64,000 bases of DNA from Massilia yuzhufengensis. Lineage in GTDB: Bacteria; Pseudomonadota; Gammaproteobacteria; Burkholderiales; Burkholderiaceae_D. A program made the position numbers and the translations under genes. The stretch is taken from assembly GCF_900112225.1 (NCBI RefSeq), contig NZ_FOLD01000026.1, positions 21,339 through 85,338 of the forward strand, in the 5' to 3' direction. Positions 63,678 to 64,000 of this stretch are shown here, one piece after another. A model generated the notes under the pieces. The model did no database searches. It was not told where the DNA came from and saw nothing but the letters and a program-made list of their open reading frames with translations. How positions within the stretch are numbered: the first letter of the stretch is position 1; every line of letters starts with the position of its first letter.

Positions 63678-64000
63678 CACTGCTGTCCGGAATAATTTGC
63701 TTGACTTAGCAAGGAGGGGTTGCAGGCATTGGTTTACGAGGGTTAACCTCGGTTTGCCGACTTAAAAACCAAACCTGCAACCATGTACAGCATAACGACA
63801 TTTCAAGAATTAATGAAGGGGCTGCCCCGCGCTGCCTTCGATCAGGCAGTCGCCCGCCACAATGCCGCCAAATATACCAAGCACTTCAAGCCTTGGAATC
63901 ACATGACGGCGATGGTGTATGCGCAGGCCAGCGGAGCGCCGAGTTTGCGCGCCCTCGAAACTGGCTTCAATGCGCACGCATCGCATCACTACCATCTCGG
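63678..64000 (+). mobile_element. IS4-family insertion sequence, left part
   Basis: It begins in the truncated REP; the outer sequence CTGCTGTCCGGAATAATTTG is the likely left terminal repeat, followed by about 100 bases with a GGTTTACGAGGGTTAACC-like imperfect palindrome and the transposase start. The right end lies beyond the window, so the target duplication and second repeat cannot be seen. Confidence 0.75.
63783..64000 (+). CDS. IS4-family transposase, N-terminal part (DUF4372)
   Basis: 72 codons to the window edge. MYSITTFQELMKGLPRAAFD, KYTKHFKPWNHMTAMVYAQ and SLRALETGFNAH form the DUF4372 domain typical of IS4-type DDE transposases; the catalytic DDE part is outside the window. The frame is intact as far as visible. 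Confidence 0.85.
   Translation, partial: MYSITTFQELMKGLPRAAFDQAVARHNAAKYTKHFKPWNHMTAMVYAQASGAPSLRALETGFNAHASHHYHL

Overview
The window reads as chromosomal DNA of a GC-rich betaproteobacterium, most likely Oxalobacteraceae of the Massilia/Telluria group. The support is the gene order gyrA-DUF2059-serC-pheA-hisC-tyrA-aroA-cmk-rpsA-ihfB-lapA-lapB-hldA, a two-part ubiG/gph pair, a betaproteobacterial-type tmRNA with tag ANDNSYALAA, and many short REP-like palindromes of the form TTGGGTCCCGGCCTGCG. This assignment is from gene order and recognised families only; no database search was possible.

Layout. 1-2.5 kb: the 3' end of a FimV-like gene, a possible free-standing structured RNA, an HDOD gene and a lone fliT-like gene. 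2.8-13.7 kb: exported peptidases (M1, M13, S9/DPP-IV), a methyltransferase, two CsbD-like stress proteins around a DEDDh exonuclease and an AI-2E-type permease. 13.8-19.9 kb: a MATE exporter, an isolated tssF-tssG pair behind a 108-bp palindrome, a DJ-1/PfpI protein, and a ParD-like/methionine aminopeptidase pair. 20.2-21.2 kb: three 214-bp tandem repeats abutting the tmRNA gene; each unit carries an inverted, degenerate copy of the tmRNA 3' end. 21.3-25.4 kb: methyltransferase, glycine-zipper protein, gph, ubiG and ompA. 25.8-40.5 kb: the gyrA / aromatic amino acid / rpsA / ihfB / lapAB / hldA block, which is housekeeping. 40.6-46 kb: a ComEA-like protein, a chemoreceptor, an M28 peptidase, cysM and an HTH gene next to an AT-rich spacer. 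46.3-51.4 kb: a tightly overlapping moxR-DUF58-tgpA-mltB operon. 51.5-56 kb: an HDAC-family deacetylase, then two ~80% identical secreted proteins with a hydrolase-like nucleophile motif, a membrane-anchored partner overlapping the second one, and a 35-aa membrane peptide. 56.2-60.3 kb: a YlqF-type GTPase and a membrane protein/M1 peptidase pair. 60.4-63.6 kb: a cobalamin riboswitch controlling a BtuB-like receptor and a BtuF-like binding protein. The right edge is the start of an IS4-type element that appears to have landed inside a REP palindrome.

How the parts work together. The 28-35 kb operon makes serine, phenylalanine, tyrosine and the common aromatic precursor, then runs into cytidylate kinase and ribosomal protein S1. 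lapA/lapB/hldA concern LPS assembly. mltB-tgpA-DUF58-moxR looks like an envelope module. btuB/btuF import vitamin B12 and are switched off by it. The least explained parts are the tmRNA-adjacent repeat array, the 52.6-56 kb secreted cassette, the 826-1073 RNA candidate, and a REP subtype with a covarying internal hairpin.
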